The notes under the pieces: model-generated
Told to the model about the DNA's origin: nothing
What the model saw: only the letters and a program-made list of their open reading frames with translations
The model's database searches: none
Part shown: piece after piece, positions 43,241 through 52,987 of the stretch
How positions within the stretch are numbered: position 1 is the stretch's first letter
Layout: the number at the start of each line of letters is the position of its first letter
Assembly (NCBI RefSeq): GCF_007830315.1
Contig: NZ_VLKJ01000003.1
Location: 1 to 64,000, forward strand
Direction of reading: 5' to 3'
DNA from: Novosphingobium taihuense
Lineage (GTDB): Bacteria > Pseudomonadota > Alphaproteobacteria > Sphingomonadales > Sphingomonadaceae
Length of the DNA: 64,000 nucleotides
Made by a program: the position numbers and the translations under genes

Positions 43241-43386
43241 GTTCAAACCTTCTAGTGTCCTGCCGATGGATGAGAGGGTGTTACCTCGGGGGCGGAAGTT
43301 CCCACCGGCAGGACCTGGACATTTCTAGCCCGGCCCTGCTCTGCCCATCGTGACGAAGGTCATAGCACGACAACCTGTATGCGAGA

Positions 43387-44724
43387 TTACCGCTTTTCGA
43401 GCACGACCTCGAGCTTGCGGAAGCCGTGCACGAAGTTGGCACGGACGCGCTCGACCTCTCCGGCCACGCGCACCTTCATCCGGCGCTCGTGCATTTCCTC
43501 GAGCAGGATGCGCAGTTGCAGTTCGGCAAGGCGCGCGCCGACGCAGCGGTGCACGCCATAGCCGAACGACAGGTGCCGTCGCGCATTGTCCCGGTCGACG
43601 ATCAGCTTGTCGGCGTTCTCGAACACGGTCTCGTCACGGTTGGCCGAGATGTACCAGAGGATCAGCTTTTCACCCGCTTTGATGTTCTGCCCGAACACCT
43701 CGGCATCGGCCGTGGCGGTGCGGCGCATGTGCGCGAGCGGCGTGACGTAGCGGATGCATTCCTGCACCGCGTTGGGAATCAGCGAGGGATTGCTCGCCAG
43801 CAGGTCGCGCTGGTCGGGGAACTGGTCAAGCGCGTGGATGATGCCCGACATCGTGTTGCGCGTGGTATCGTTGCCGCCGACGATCAGCAGAACCAGATTG
43901 CCCATGAACTCCTGCGGGCTCATGTGGTTCATCGCCTCGGAATGGATCATCATCGAGATGAGATCGCCCGAAGGGGCGCTGCGCATCCGCTCGCCCCACA
44001 GACGCTGGAAATAATGCGCCATCTCGCCAAGGAAGCCGAAGCGCATATCGGAAAGTTCACGCGCCAGGATCAGCTCAACGTCGCCCGCCCAGTCGGACCA
44101 GAACGTCAGCAGGCGACGGTCCTGCCACGGGAAGCCGAACAGCAGCGCCAGCATGCCCGTGGTCAGTTCGATCGAGACCTTGTCCACCCAGTCGAACTTC
44201 TCGCCCCACGGCAGCGAATCGAGAACTTCACCGGTGCGCTGGCGGATCTCCCGCTCCATTTCGACCATCTTGGCAGGGGTAAAGGCCGGGGCAACGGTGC
44301 GGCGCTGGCCGGTGTGCTCGGGCCGGTCCATCGCGATGAACATCGGCAACTGCCGCTCGGCCAGAAGCGCGGGATCAGTGTCCGCCGGTGGATCGCCGAT
44401 CGTGATCCCGCCATACTGCCACGACGAGGAGAACAGTTCGGGCAGCGATTCGACGTGCTGGATCGCCTTGTGGTTCACCACGTTCCAATATGCGCCATAG
44501 GGCGATTCGGGGACGAAGTTGACCGGGGCTTGCGCCCGCATCTCGGCAAAGATCGGCTGCCAGCGGTCCTCAACATAAATGTCGGAGCGGCTGACATCCC
44601 ACTTGTGTGTATGCGGCGGAAAGGCTTGCGGATTCTCCTTGAGCCAGGCGGTGAACGCCTCGATCGCGGTGGGCGAACTGCGGTAGCTGAACTGCTGGGC
44701 TTCGGGAGCAAGCTGCGTGGCCAT
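43387..44724 (-). CDS. cytochrome P450, CYP153-like
   Basis: The 445-residue soluble P450 has the I-helix LLIVGGNDTTRNTMSG, the ExxR region, and the heme loop FGYGVHRCVGARLAE with the axial Cys about residue 394. The GGITIGD stretch and the I-helix wording match CYP153 enzymes, which hydroxylate terminal carbons of alkanes, fatty acids or other medium-chain substrates. ATG 44724 has GGAGG six bases upstream. No ferredoxin gene is adjacent; a P450-type ferredoxin reductase lies 3.5 kb away. Confidence 0.9.
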   Translation of the reverse strand: MATQLAPEAQQFSYRSSPTAIEAFTAWLKENPQAFPPHTHKWDVSRSDIYVEDRWQPIFAEMRAQAPVNFVPESPYGAYWNVVNHKAIQHVESLPELFSSSWQYGGITIGDPPADTDPALLAERQLPMFIAMDRPEHTGQRRTVAPAFTPAKMVEMEREIRQRTGEVLDSLPWGEKFDWVDKVSIELTTGMLALLFGFPWQDRRLLTFWSDWAGDVELILARELSDMRFGFLGEMAHYFQRLWGERMRSAPSGDLISMMIHSEAMNHMSPQEFMGNLVLLIVGGNDTTRNTMSGIIHALDQFPDQRDLLASNPSLIPNAVQECIRYVTPLAHMRRTATADAEVFGQNIKAGEKLILWYISANRDETVFENADKLIVDRDNARRHLSFGYGVHRCVGARLAELQLRILLEEMHERRMKVRVAGEVERVRANFVHGFRKLEVVLEKR

Positions 44725-44800
44725 GGTCATCCTCCGGCAGGGCCGCGCTTTGGCGCGCGGTTCCCTTCACCGTGACAAGCTGCCACAACCTACACAGATG

Positions 44801-46038
44801 TCAATAAGCGTTGTCCTCGCGGCGGCGGAAGAGCTTGGCAAGCAACGACACCGACGACTTGCCCCTTGCCGGACCCGACTTCATCACATTGCGGCGGAAA
44901 AGTTGCGCGCCTGCCCTCACGATCACGATCACCCACAGGACCTGCCAACCCAGCGCTGCCAGATGTGGCCACACTTCAGGCTCCTTGGCGGCGCGCGCCA
45001 ACATGGCGTAGGGCGAACTGACCGGGAAACCGATCGAGAGCCACTCGACCCAGGTTCCCGGTATCGTCAGCGCATAGCTGGAGAAGAAGAAGATCATCAG
45101 CTGGAACATCGACACCGGCATCGACAGCGTCTGCACCTCGCGCACGGTCGCAGCCATGCCGCCGATCGAAAGGAACAGCGAGCCCATCAGCAGGTAGGCC
45201 ATGGCGAAATAGAGGAAGCCCAGGATCAGGAACAGCGGCCAACCGACAGCGGGCGTCGAGACCGCCGGCAGGCTCTTTGCGCCCATCAGCAAGATTGCCC
45301 CGATCACCGTCCCCCAGACAGCAATGCCGACAAGGCTGACGGCCAGCATGGCGAACAGCTTGCCCATGAACATCGCGTCCATCGGGATCGCGGCGGCCAG
45401 CACCTCGATGATCTTGTTGCCCTTTTCCTCGACAAGGTTGGACAGCACCATGCCTGCCAACAACATCGTCAGCAGGAACAGCAGTACTTGCGCAGCCTGA
45501 GCTGTGTAGATCTGGCCGGTCTTGACCTTGGCGAGCGAGGTCGTGACCTCCTGCACCCTGACGTCCGGATAGGCGGTCGGAGACGGGGCACGGGCGCGGG
45601 CGGCAAGGTTGGACACCAGCCCCACCCACTGCCGGGCACGTTCCGCAGGAGCCGTCAGCGTCGGCGCATCGAGCGTGCCGCCGACGACTGCCGTCACCTG
45701 CCGGTTTCCGTCGGCAAGCGCGGCCTTGGCGTCGAAGTCTTCTCCTGACCCCACATCCTGCAGCACGATGAGCTGCGGAATGCCTCCGGCCATCCGCCCC
45801 TCCAGCTCGTCCCGCGCCGCCAGCATCCGCTGCGAGTCGCTCGCGCTCATGGCCAGGCCGATGGTCGGTCTCTCGACATTCTGCTGGACCTTCGCCCCGA
45901 TGTTTCCGGCAAGACCGCCGACCACCACCGGGAACGCCGGGCCAATAAGGAAGAAGATGAAGGTCTTGGAGAAGACCACCGCCACGAAATCCCGCCGCGC
46001 CACGACCAGCGCCGCACGAAGCTTTTCACGAAGACCGG

Positions 46039-46042
<4 letters not shown>
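44801..46042 (-). CDS. ABC-2 type exporter permease (NatB/YhaP-like)
   Basis: A 413-residue permease with an N-terminal helix, a large extracytoplasmic domain (about 45-185), then five or six helices. The NatB-type segment MVLSNLVEEKGNKIIEVLAAAIPMDAMFMGKLFAM is present. The substrate is unknown; homologues export Na+ or lipophilic compounds. Its start overlaps the ATPase stop (ATGA). The P450 gene follows 76 bp downstream on the same strand. Confidence 0.88.
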
Positions 46043-46989
<947 letters not shown>

Positions 46990-47074
46990 ATTGCCTCCCA
47001 CGGGCCATTCCCCTAGCTCGATTTTCATGGGTCATCGCGATAACGATAGGCGATGAACGAGCGAGGCAGCAAGT

Positions 47075-48184
47075 TTGGTTAACCCCACCGCAACTCTCGG
47101 AGGCCAAAGTCCAACTCTCGGGGGCAGAGGGGCAACTCTCGAAGGCAAAGCGCCAACTCTCGAGGGCAGACTGGGGGCAGAAGCCATGCGTCTCGGCTTC
47201 GCCGCCTGCGGCATCGCACCCGCCGAGGATGACCCCCTGCGCGCCGCCCGTCTCGAGCAGTGGCTCGGCGAAGGTCATCACGCGACGATGGAGTGGATGG
47301 AAACCCGGCTTCACCACCGGCGCGGCCCGCAATCGCTCTGGCCCGAAGCGAAGAGCGTGATCGCGCTGGGCATGAGCTATGCCCCCGCCAGCGATCCGCG
47401 CGCGCTGGAGGCCCGGCCCGACCGGGGCCGCATTTCGGTCTATGCCCAAGGCGGCGATTATCATGATGTGGTGAAGCGCAATCTGAAGGCGCTGGCCCGC
47501 TGGCTCGTGGCCGAAGTGCCTGAAGCGCAAGTCAAAGTCTTCGTCGATACCGCGCCGGTGATGGAGAAGCCGCTGGGGCAGTTGGCGGGGATCGGGTGGC
47601 AGGGGAAGCATACCAACCTTGTCAGCCGGACCCACGGATCGTGGCTGTTCCTTGGCGCGATCTACACCACGCTGGAGCTTGCCGCCGATGCGCCCCATGC
47701 CGACCGCTGCGGATCATGCACCGCGTGTCAGACGGCCTGTCCGACAGATGCCTTTCCGCAGCCTTATCAACTGGATGCGCGGCGGTGCATTTCCTACCTG
47801 ACCATCGAGCATAAGGGGCCGGTGCCGCAGGAGTTCCGAGCCGCGCTTGGCAACCGGATCTATGGCTGCGACGATTGCCTTGCGGCATGCCCGTGGAACA
47901 GCTTTGCCCAAGCCGCGCAGGCGAACCGGGCGTTCCTGCCCCGTGCCGAACTTGCCGCACCGAAGCTGGCCGAGCTGCTGGCGCTGGATGACGCGACGTT
48001 CCGGCAGGTGTTCAGCGGCAGTCCGATCAAGCGGATCGGGCGGGACCGGATGGTGCGCAACTGCCTCTACGCCGCCGGAAACAGCGGCGACCGGACGCTG
48101 CTGCCGAGCGTGACGGCGCTTGCCAAAGACCCAGACCCGGCGGTGGCAGATGCCGCCCGCTGGGCCATGGACCGTCTGGCTTAA
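47075..48184 (+). CDS. queG: epoxyqueuosine reductase
   Basis: The 369-residue cobalamin/iron-sulfur enzyme catalyses the last step of queuosine tRNA modification. It has two 4Fe-4S clusters ([16 protein letters not shown] and [11 protein letters not shown]), the cobalamin-domain [24 protein letters not shown] and a C-terminal HEAT-like repeat. The apparent TTG start at 47075 yields an N-terminus of seven-residue repeats ([27 protein letters not shown]). An internal ATG at 47186 would be too short for the fold. Start is uncertain. Confidence 0.92.
   Translation: MVNPTATLGGQSPTLGGRGATLEGKAPTLEGRLGAEAMRLGFAACGIAPAEDDPLRAARLEQWLGEGHHATMEWMETRLHHRRGPQSLWPEAKSVIALGMSYAPASDPRALEARPDRGRISVYAQGGDYHDVVKRNLKALARWLVAEVPEAQVKVFVDTAPVMEKPLGQLAGIGWQGKHTNLVSRTHGSWLFLGAIYTTLELAADAPHADRCGSCTACQTACPTDAFPQPYQLDARRCISYLTIEHKGPVPQEFRAALGNRIYGCDDCLAACPWNSFAQAAQANRAFLPRAELAAPKLAELLALDDATFRQVFSGSPIKRIGRDRMVRNCLYAAGNSGDRTLLPSVTALAKDPDPAVADAARWAMDRLA
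47091..47174 (+). repeat. four 21-bp tandem repeats at the queG 5' end
   Basis: CAACTCTCG begins copies at 47091, 47112, 47133 and 47154, a strict 21-bp period, with partly diverged GGGCAAAG-like halves. In frame the units add seven residues each to QueG. Because the period is divisible by three, copy changes would alter length but not frame. Confidence 0.85.
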
Positions 48185-49422
48185 GCCACCATTTCCTTGA
48201 GCGGCACGCTGGCATCGGCCAGCTGCTCGGGCGAAATCTGGGCGCGCGTTTCGACCAGCTTCTTGCCCTGAACGTAGTCCTTGACCATGTTCACGCAGTC
48301 GAGCGCGACGACCTTGCCGCCCTTGAGGTACACGACCGAGAACGAGCGCGTGGCCGGATCGCCGCGAAGGACGGCATTGTCGTGGCCGGTCGAGAGACCG
48401 ACCGTCTGCAGGCGCAGGTCATACTGGTTTGACCAGAACCACGGCGTGGCCTTGTAGGGCACCGGCGCACCGCAGATGTCCTTGGCGGCCGTGGTCGCCT
48501 GATCGTTGGCGTTCTGAACGGATTCGAGGCGGATGACCGCGCCATCGACGAAGTCGTTGGCGTGGGCCGCGCAATCGCCGATCGCGTAGACATCGGGCAG
48601 CGAGGTGCGGCAGAATTCGTCGACGTCGACGCCGTTCCCGCCCGCAGCGCCAGCGACAAGGAGCGGGCCGACGCAAGGGATGATGCCGATGCCGACGATC
48701 ACGATGTCAGCGGGCAGCACCGAGCCGTCCTGCATCCTGACGCCGGTCACCTTGGTGCCATCGCCTTCGATGCAGTCCATCGCCGCACCCGTGCGCAGAT
48801 CGACACCATGGGCGCGGTGTTCGGCCTGATAGAATTCGGACAGCGCTTCACCGGCAACGCGCGCCAGCACGCGCGGCAGCGCTTCGAGCAGGGTGACCTG
48901 CACATCGAACTTGGTCAGCACGGCAGCCGCTTCGAGCCCGATGTAGCCGCCGCCGATGACGACAGCGCGCTTGGCGCCTGCATCGAGTTCCGACATCAGC
49001 CGGTCGGCGTCTTCCTTTGTGCGCACGGCGTGGACGCCGACAAGCTCTGCACCCATGCACGACAGGCGGCGCGGATCACCACCGGTTGCCCAGATCAGCT
49101 TGCCATAGCCGATCTCGGAGCCGTCACCGAGCTTGACGGTGTGTGCGGCGGGATCGAGCGCGACAACTTCGGCGCCGAGCTTCATCTCGACCTGCTTGTC
49201 TTCCCAGAACTGCGCAGGGCGGATGCAGATGCGATCGAAGGTCTTCTCACGCGCGAGGTATTCCTTCGACAGCGGTGGACGCTCGTAAGGAATCTCCGGC
49301 TCGCGCCCGATCACAAGAATGCGGCCCTCAAAGCCATTCTGGCGCAAGGCGATCGCTGCCTGAGCGCCGCCATGCCCTGCCCCCACGATGATGACGTCTG
49401 CGCGATCTGCTTCGTTTGCCAT
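48181..49422 (-). CDS. ferredoxin reductase of the putidaredoxin/rubredoxin reductase type
   Basis: The 413-residue FAD/NAD enzyme has an FAD fold [20 protein letters not shown], an NAD fold [17 protein letters not shown], the second FAD motif [12 protein letters not shown] and the C-terminal [15 protein letters not shown] typical of PdR-type reductases. It transfers electrons from NADH to a 2Fe-2S ferredoxin or rubredoxin for P450s or dioxygenases. No ferredoxin gene lies nearby. It converges on queG with a 4-bp overlap. Confidence 0.93.
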   Translation of the reverse strand: MANEADRADVIIVGAGHGGAQAAIALRQNGFEGRILVIGREPEIPYERPPLSKEYLAREKTFDRICIRPAQFWEDKQVEMKLGAEVVALDPAAHTVKLGDGSEIGYGKLIWATGGDPRRLSCMGAELVGVHAVRTKEDADRLMSELDAGAKRAVVIGGGYIGLEAAAVLTKFDVQVTLLEALPRVLARVAGEALSEFYQAEHRAHGVDLRTGAAMDCIEGDGTKVTGVRMQDGSVLPADIVIVGIGIIPCVGPLLVAGAAGGNGVDVDEFCRTSLPDVYAIGDCAAHANDFVDGAVIRLESVQNANDQATTAAKDICGAPVPYKATPWFWSNQYDLRLQTVGLSTGHDNAVLRGDPATRSFSVVYLKGGKVVALDCVNMVKDYVQGKKLVETRAQISPEQLADASVPLKEMVA

Positions 49423-49459
49423 TCGAATCCTCCGGTCTCTCTGTGCCGTTTGGCTAAAA

Positions 49460-49490
49460 TGACGCGAGCGTCAATTGTCGAAAGTCAAAT
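49460..49490. promoter_or_regulatory. operator-like repeats between reductase and serine hydrolase genes
   Basis: TGACGC-GA-GCGTCA (49460-49473) is a perfect 6-bp inverted repeat. It is followed by direct repeats TCAATTGTC and TCAAATTGTC up to 49490. The site is about 40-70 bp before the reductase ATG and resembles a TetR-type operator. No TetR gene is in the window. Confidence 0.4.
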
Positions 49491-49591
49491 TGTCCCTTCC
49501 CGACAAGCAACGATCACACTTGCGTGATGACTGACGATAGCATTACGCTATATAGTATAACAAAAGGGTGAGCCGCGGACCGGAGAGGGAA

Positions 49592-50833
49592 ATGATGCGC
49601 AATTCAGACGCTGGTCGCCTGCTGGCCATGGGCATTGCCGTGGTGGTGGGCATCGCTGCCATTCCTGCCACTGCCGAAAGCCCGCTCTCCACGCCACCCG
49701 CCATTCCGGTCGATCCGGTGATCCTGATGCGCCAGCATTGGCTGGATGCCGACATCAACAGCTTCAACTTCAGGAACTCGGCACAGATCTTCGAAACGCG
49801 GACGGTGGCCACGTCGAAGAAAGCATCGGCCCTGCCAAAGGGACCTGCCGCCGCGATGCCCGCGAACTACGACACCTGGGCCCGCCGCACTTACACCAAT
49901 GCCCTGCTGGTGATCCACGATGGCAAGATCGTGTTCGAGGACTACCGCAACCGGACGACACCCGAGGACCGGTTCATCTCGTTCTCGATGGCCAAGACGA
50001 TCACCGCCCTGCTCGTTGGCCTTGCCGTGCAGGACGGCAAGATCGCTTCCATCGACGATCCCGTGAGCAAATACGTGCCCGCGCTGAAGGGCGGCGGTTA
50101 CGAGGGCGTCTCGATCCGCCACGTCCTGCAGATGCGCTCGGGCGTTGCCTACGAAGAGCGCTACGATTTCGGCGCAAATCCGAGCCTTGCCGCACTGATC
50201 CACATGAACGCGATCGTGGCGAACAAGGAACGCTTTGCCGACCGCGCCCGCACGATTGCCAAGGCTGCAGAACCGGGCTCGCGCTTCAACTACGCCACGC
50301 TGGACGCGGCGGTACTCGGCTGGGTCGTGGAACGCGCGACCGGCGAGAAACTGGCCTCATACATGAGCCGCCGGCTGTGGCAGCCGTTGGGCGCGGAGGC
50401 CGACGGTTTCTGGATCGCCGATGGCCCCGAGGGCGCCAAGATCGGCGAGGGCGGCCGTGAGTTGTCGGGCATGGGGTACAACGCACGCCTGCGCGACTTT
50501 GGCCGCATCGGGCTGATGCTGCTCAACAAGGGCAAGGCGGGCGGCAGGCAGGTCGTCCCGGCTGAGTGGGTGAAGCAGCAGACCACGATGATTCCCTTTG
50601 CGGCATCGGCCGCGCTGGGCATTGGCAGGGGATACGGCTTCCAGACCTGGCAACTCGACAGCGAACCCGGGGCATATTCGGCAGTCGGGCTTGCCGGGCA
50701 GTTCATCTATGTCCACCCGGCGAGCAAGACGGTGATCGTGAAGCTGAGCCATTTCCCCAATCCGGAGCCGGAGGGGATCATCGACGAGACTTTGAGCGGG
50801 TTCCACGCGATCATCGCGGGGCTGCCGAAGTAG
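49592..50833 (+). CDS. class C beta-lactamase-like serine hydrolase
   Basis: The 413-residue exported hydrolase has a signal peptide (LLAMGIAVVVGIAAIPATA) and the active-site SxxK as FSMAKTITALLVG. A Y-x-x motif FNYATLD stands where YxN is usual, and a C-terminal block reads YGFQTWQ..YSAVGLAGQFIYV. It resembles 6-aminohexanoate-dimer hydrolases and esterases more than true beta-lactamases. ATG 49592 follows GGAGAGGGA. It is divergent from the reductase. Confidence 0.85.
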   Translation: MMRNSDAGRLLAMGIAVVVGIAAIPATAESPLSTPPAIPVDPVILMRQHWLDADINSFNFRNSAQIFETRTVATSKKASALPKGPAAAMPANYDTWARRTYTNALLVIHDGKIVFEDYRNRTTPEDRFISFSMAKTITALLVGLAVQDGKIASIDDPVSKYVPALKGGGYEGVSIRHVLQMRSGVAYEERYDFGANPSLAALIHMNAIVANKERFADRARTIAKAAEPGSRFNYATLDAAVLGWVVERATGEKLASYMSRRLWQPLGAEADGFWIADGPEGAKIGEGGRELSGMGYNARLRDFGRIGLMLLNKGKAGGRQVVPAEWVKQQTTMIPFAASAALGIGRGYGFQTWQLDSEPGAYSAVGLAGQFIYVHPASKTVIVKLSHFPNPEPEGIIDETLSGFHAIIAGLPK

Positions 50834-50834
50834 G

Positions 50835-51443
50835 TCAGATCTCGACGATGTGCCCCGCCAACCGCTTCACCTCGGCGCGGTCATGGCTGACGTAGAGGAT
50901 CGGTAGGCCGAGTTCGTCCCGCAGACGTTCGATGGTGCGCATCACCTCTTCGCGGCGGGCGCGATCGAGCGCGGCAAGCGGTTCGTCCATGAGCAGGAAG
51001 CGGGGATTGCTGAGCATGGCGCGGCCGATGGCAACGCGCTGCGCCTCACCGCCCGACAGCGTGCGCGGCCAGCGGTCGAGCAGGTGGCCGATGCCGAGAA
51101 ATTCTGCTGCATCGGCCAATGACATCAGTCCATCATCCGAACTGCCAAAGAGCAGATTGTCCCGCACGCGCATGTGCGGAAACAGGCGGCCGTCCTGAAA
51201 GACATAGCCCGCACGGCGGGCCTGCACCGAGATGTCGGTGCCCGAGGTGCTATCGAACAGCACTTCCCCCGCCACGACTATCCTGCCTTCGTCGGGCTTG
51301 AGCAGGCCTGCGACCATGTTGAGGACCGAGGTCTTGCCTGCGCCAGAGGGTCCGAACAGCGCCGTAAGGCCTGCATCGGCAACGAAGGCGCATTGCACGA
51401 GCGTGTCACCCAGTCGCCGTGAGACGCTGATCTCAAAGGACAT
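50835..51443 (-). CDS. modC: molybdate ABC transporter ATPase, short form
   Basis: The 202-residue ATPase has Walker A FGPSGAGKTSVL, signature TLSGGEAQRVAIGRAML and Walker B FLLMDEPLAALD. It ends soon after the switch His, so it lacks the C-terminal TOBE/molybdate-binding domain of long ModC proteins. Its start overlaps the modB end by 11 bp. Confidence 0.9.
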   Translation of the reverse strand: MSFEISVSRRLGDTLVQCAFVADAGLTALFGPSGAGKTSVLNMVAGLLKPDEGRIVVAGEVLFDSTSGTDISVQARRAGYVFQDGRLFPHMRVRDNLLFGSSDDGLMSLADAAEFLGIGHLLDRWPRTLSGGEAQRVAIGRAMLSNPRFLLMDEPLAALDRARREEVMRTIERLRDELGLPILYVSHDRAEVKRLAGHIVEI

Positions 51444-52131
51444 GGGCGCTCTTCCCCATGTGTCTGGCCATACGGCGGGCGAGCACTTCGGACACGACCA
51501 GCGCGGCGAGCGAGAGCGCAACGGAAATGCCGGCCAGCCGGGTTACCGCAGCTTCGCCGCCGGGGACTTGCAGGGCGCTGTAGATGGCGAGCGGAAGAGT
51601 CTGCGTCTCGCCGGGGATGTTGGAGACGAAAGTGATCGTTGCGCCGAACTCTCCGAGCGAGCGGGCGAAGCCGAGCACCGCGCCCGCGACCACGCCGGGC
51701 AGCGCAAGCGGCAGGGTGATCGTGCGAAACACCCGCCAGCGCGAGGCGCCCAGAGTCATGGCAGTGGCTTCAAACCGCAGGTCGACCGCCTCGATCGACA
51801 GGCGCATGGCGCGAACCATCAGCGGCAGGGCCATGACCGCCGCCGCCAGCGCCGCGCCGGTCCAGCGAAACATGAAGGTGAGGCCAAGCGCGCTTTCGAA
51901 CCAGCTGCCGACGGGCCCTTGCGGACCGAAGGCTATCAGCAGCATCCATCCAGTGACCACCGGGGGCAGCACCAGCGGCAGGTGGATCAGCGCATCGAGC
52001 AGGACCTTTCCCGCAAACTTTCCCCTTGCCAGCACCCAGGCGAGCGCGAAAGCGAGCGGCAGGCATCCGCCGACCGCGACGGCGCTGACCTTCAGAGACA
52101 GGTGCACGATGGCCCAGTCTTCAGCGGTCAT
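51433..52131 (-). CDS. modB: molybdate ABC transporter permease
   Basis: The 232-residue inner-membrane permease has five or six helices and the EAA loop ATAMTLGASRWRVFRTITLPLALPGVVAG followed by GFARSLGEFGATITFVSNIPGETQTLPLAIY, which is typical of ModB. Its ATG overlaps the modA stop. Confidence 0.95.
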   Translation of the reverse strand: MTAEDWAIVHLSLKVSAVAVGGCLPLAFALAWVLARGKFAGKVLLDALIHLPLVLPPVVTGWMLLIAFGPQGPVGSWFESALGLTFMFRWTGAALAAAVMALPLMVRAMRLSIEAVDLRFEATAMTLGASRWRVFRTITLPLALPGVVAGAVLGFARSLGEFGATITFVSNIPGETQTLPLAIYSALQVPGGEAAVTRLAGISVALSLAALVVSEVLARRMARHMGKSAHVL

Positions 52132-52898
52132 TGCGGTTTGCCGAAACCGCGACGGGCGAGAATGGTACGGCCCTCACGCGAAATCAGGAAGCGCCGGAAG
52201 GCTTCGGCATCGCGGTGCTGCGAAGTCTTGAGCAGGGCCACGGGATAAGTGATCGGGCGGTGGCTCGATGCCGGGAACAGGCCGACGATGCGTACGCCCT
52301 TCGATGCTCGTGCGTCAGTTGCATAGACCACGCCGAAGGGGGCTGCGCCGCGTTCGACCAGAGCAAGCGCTGCGCGGACGTTCTCTGCCGCGGCGATCTT
52401 TCCGGCAACGCCTGGCCAGACCCCGAGGTTGGTGAGCGCTTCGCGGCCGTAGCGGCCCGCCGGGACCACTGCGGGATCGGCCATCGCCAGTCTTCCGCTG
52501 CCAAGCGCTCGAGCCAGGGGAAAGCCGCGCGCGATGCGCAAGGTGGTGCGGGAGCGGAGCGGCGCGACAAGTACCAGCCGGTTCTCGGTCAACCGCGCGC
52601 GCGAGCCGGGCTTCAGCAGGCCCTTGCCTTGCAGATAGTCCATCCACTCCTCGTCCGCAGATGCGTACAGGTCGGCGCGCGCGCCAGCCTCCACTTGCCG
52701 GGCAAGCGCGGAGGATGCGGCGAAGGACAGGACCGGGCGGGCGTGGCCCTTGGCGACCCAGCGATCTGCTGCATCGCCCAGCGCCTCCTGCAGGCTCGAC
52801 GCGGCAAGCACCAGCGGCCCGCGTTCCTGCGCGGTGGCTGGCCTGGCGAACGACGCGAGCAGGAGCAGGGCAAGGATCGAACGGAAGAGCGGCTTCAT
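52128..52898 (-). CDS. modA: periplasmic molybdate-binding protein
   Basis: The 256-residue binding protein has a signal peptide (ILALLLLASFARPATA), then the ModA pattern LVLAASSLQEALGDAADRW, LSFAASSALARQVEAGARADLYASADEEWMD and GAAPFGVVYATDA. It captures molybdate or tungstate for ModBC. It is first in the modABC operon. An AT-rich TATATAAC lies about 30 bp upstream but does not form a complete ModE box. Confidence 0.94.
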   Translation of the reverse strand: MKPLFRSILALLLLASFARPATAQERGPLVLAASSLQEALGDAADRWVAKGHARPVLSFAASSALARQVEAGARADLYASADEEWMDYLQGKGLLKPGSRARLTENRLVLVAPLRSRTTLRIARGFPLARALGSGRLAMADPAVVPAGRYGREALTNLGVWPGVAGKIAAAENVRAALALVERGAAPFGVVYATDARASKGVRIVGLFPASSHRPITYPVALLKTSQHRDAEAFRRFLISREGRTILARRGFGKPQ

Positions 52899-52987
52899 CG
52901 AGGCTCCGGGCGCTGGCTATGTTCGGGCGTATATAACAACCCCGAAGCATAACCAAGCGCCCCTGCGCCGCTTCCGTTCCTGCTTGG

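Noticed and set aside
52910..52945. ModE operator before modA
   Set aside because: Only one half (TATATAAC) is present; the other arm does not match.
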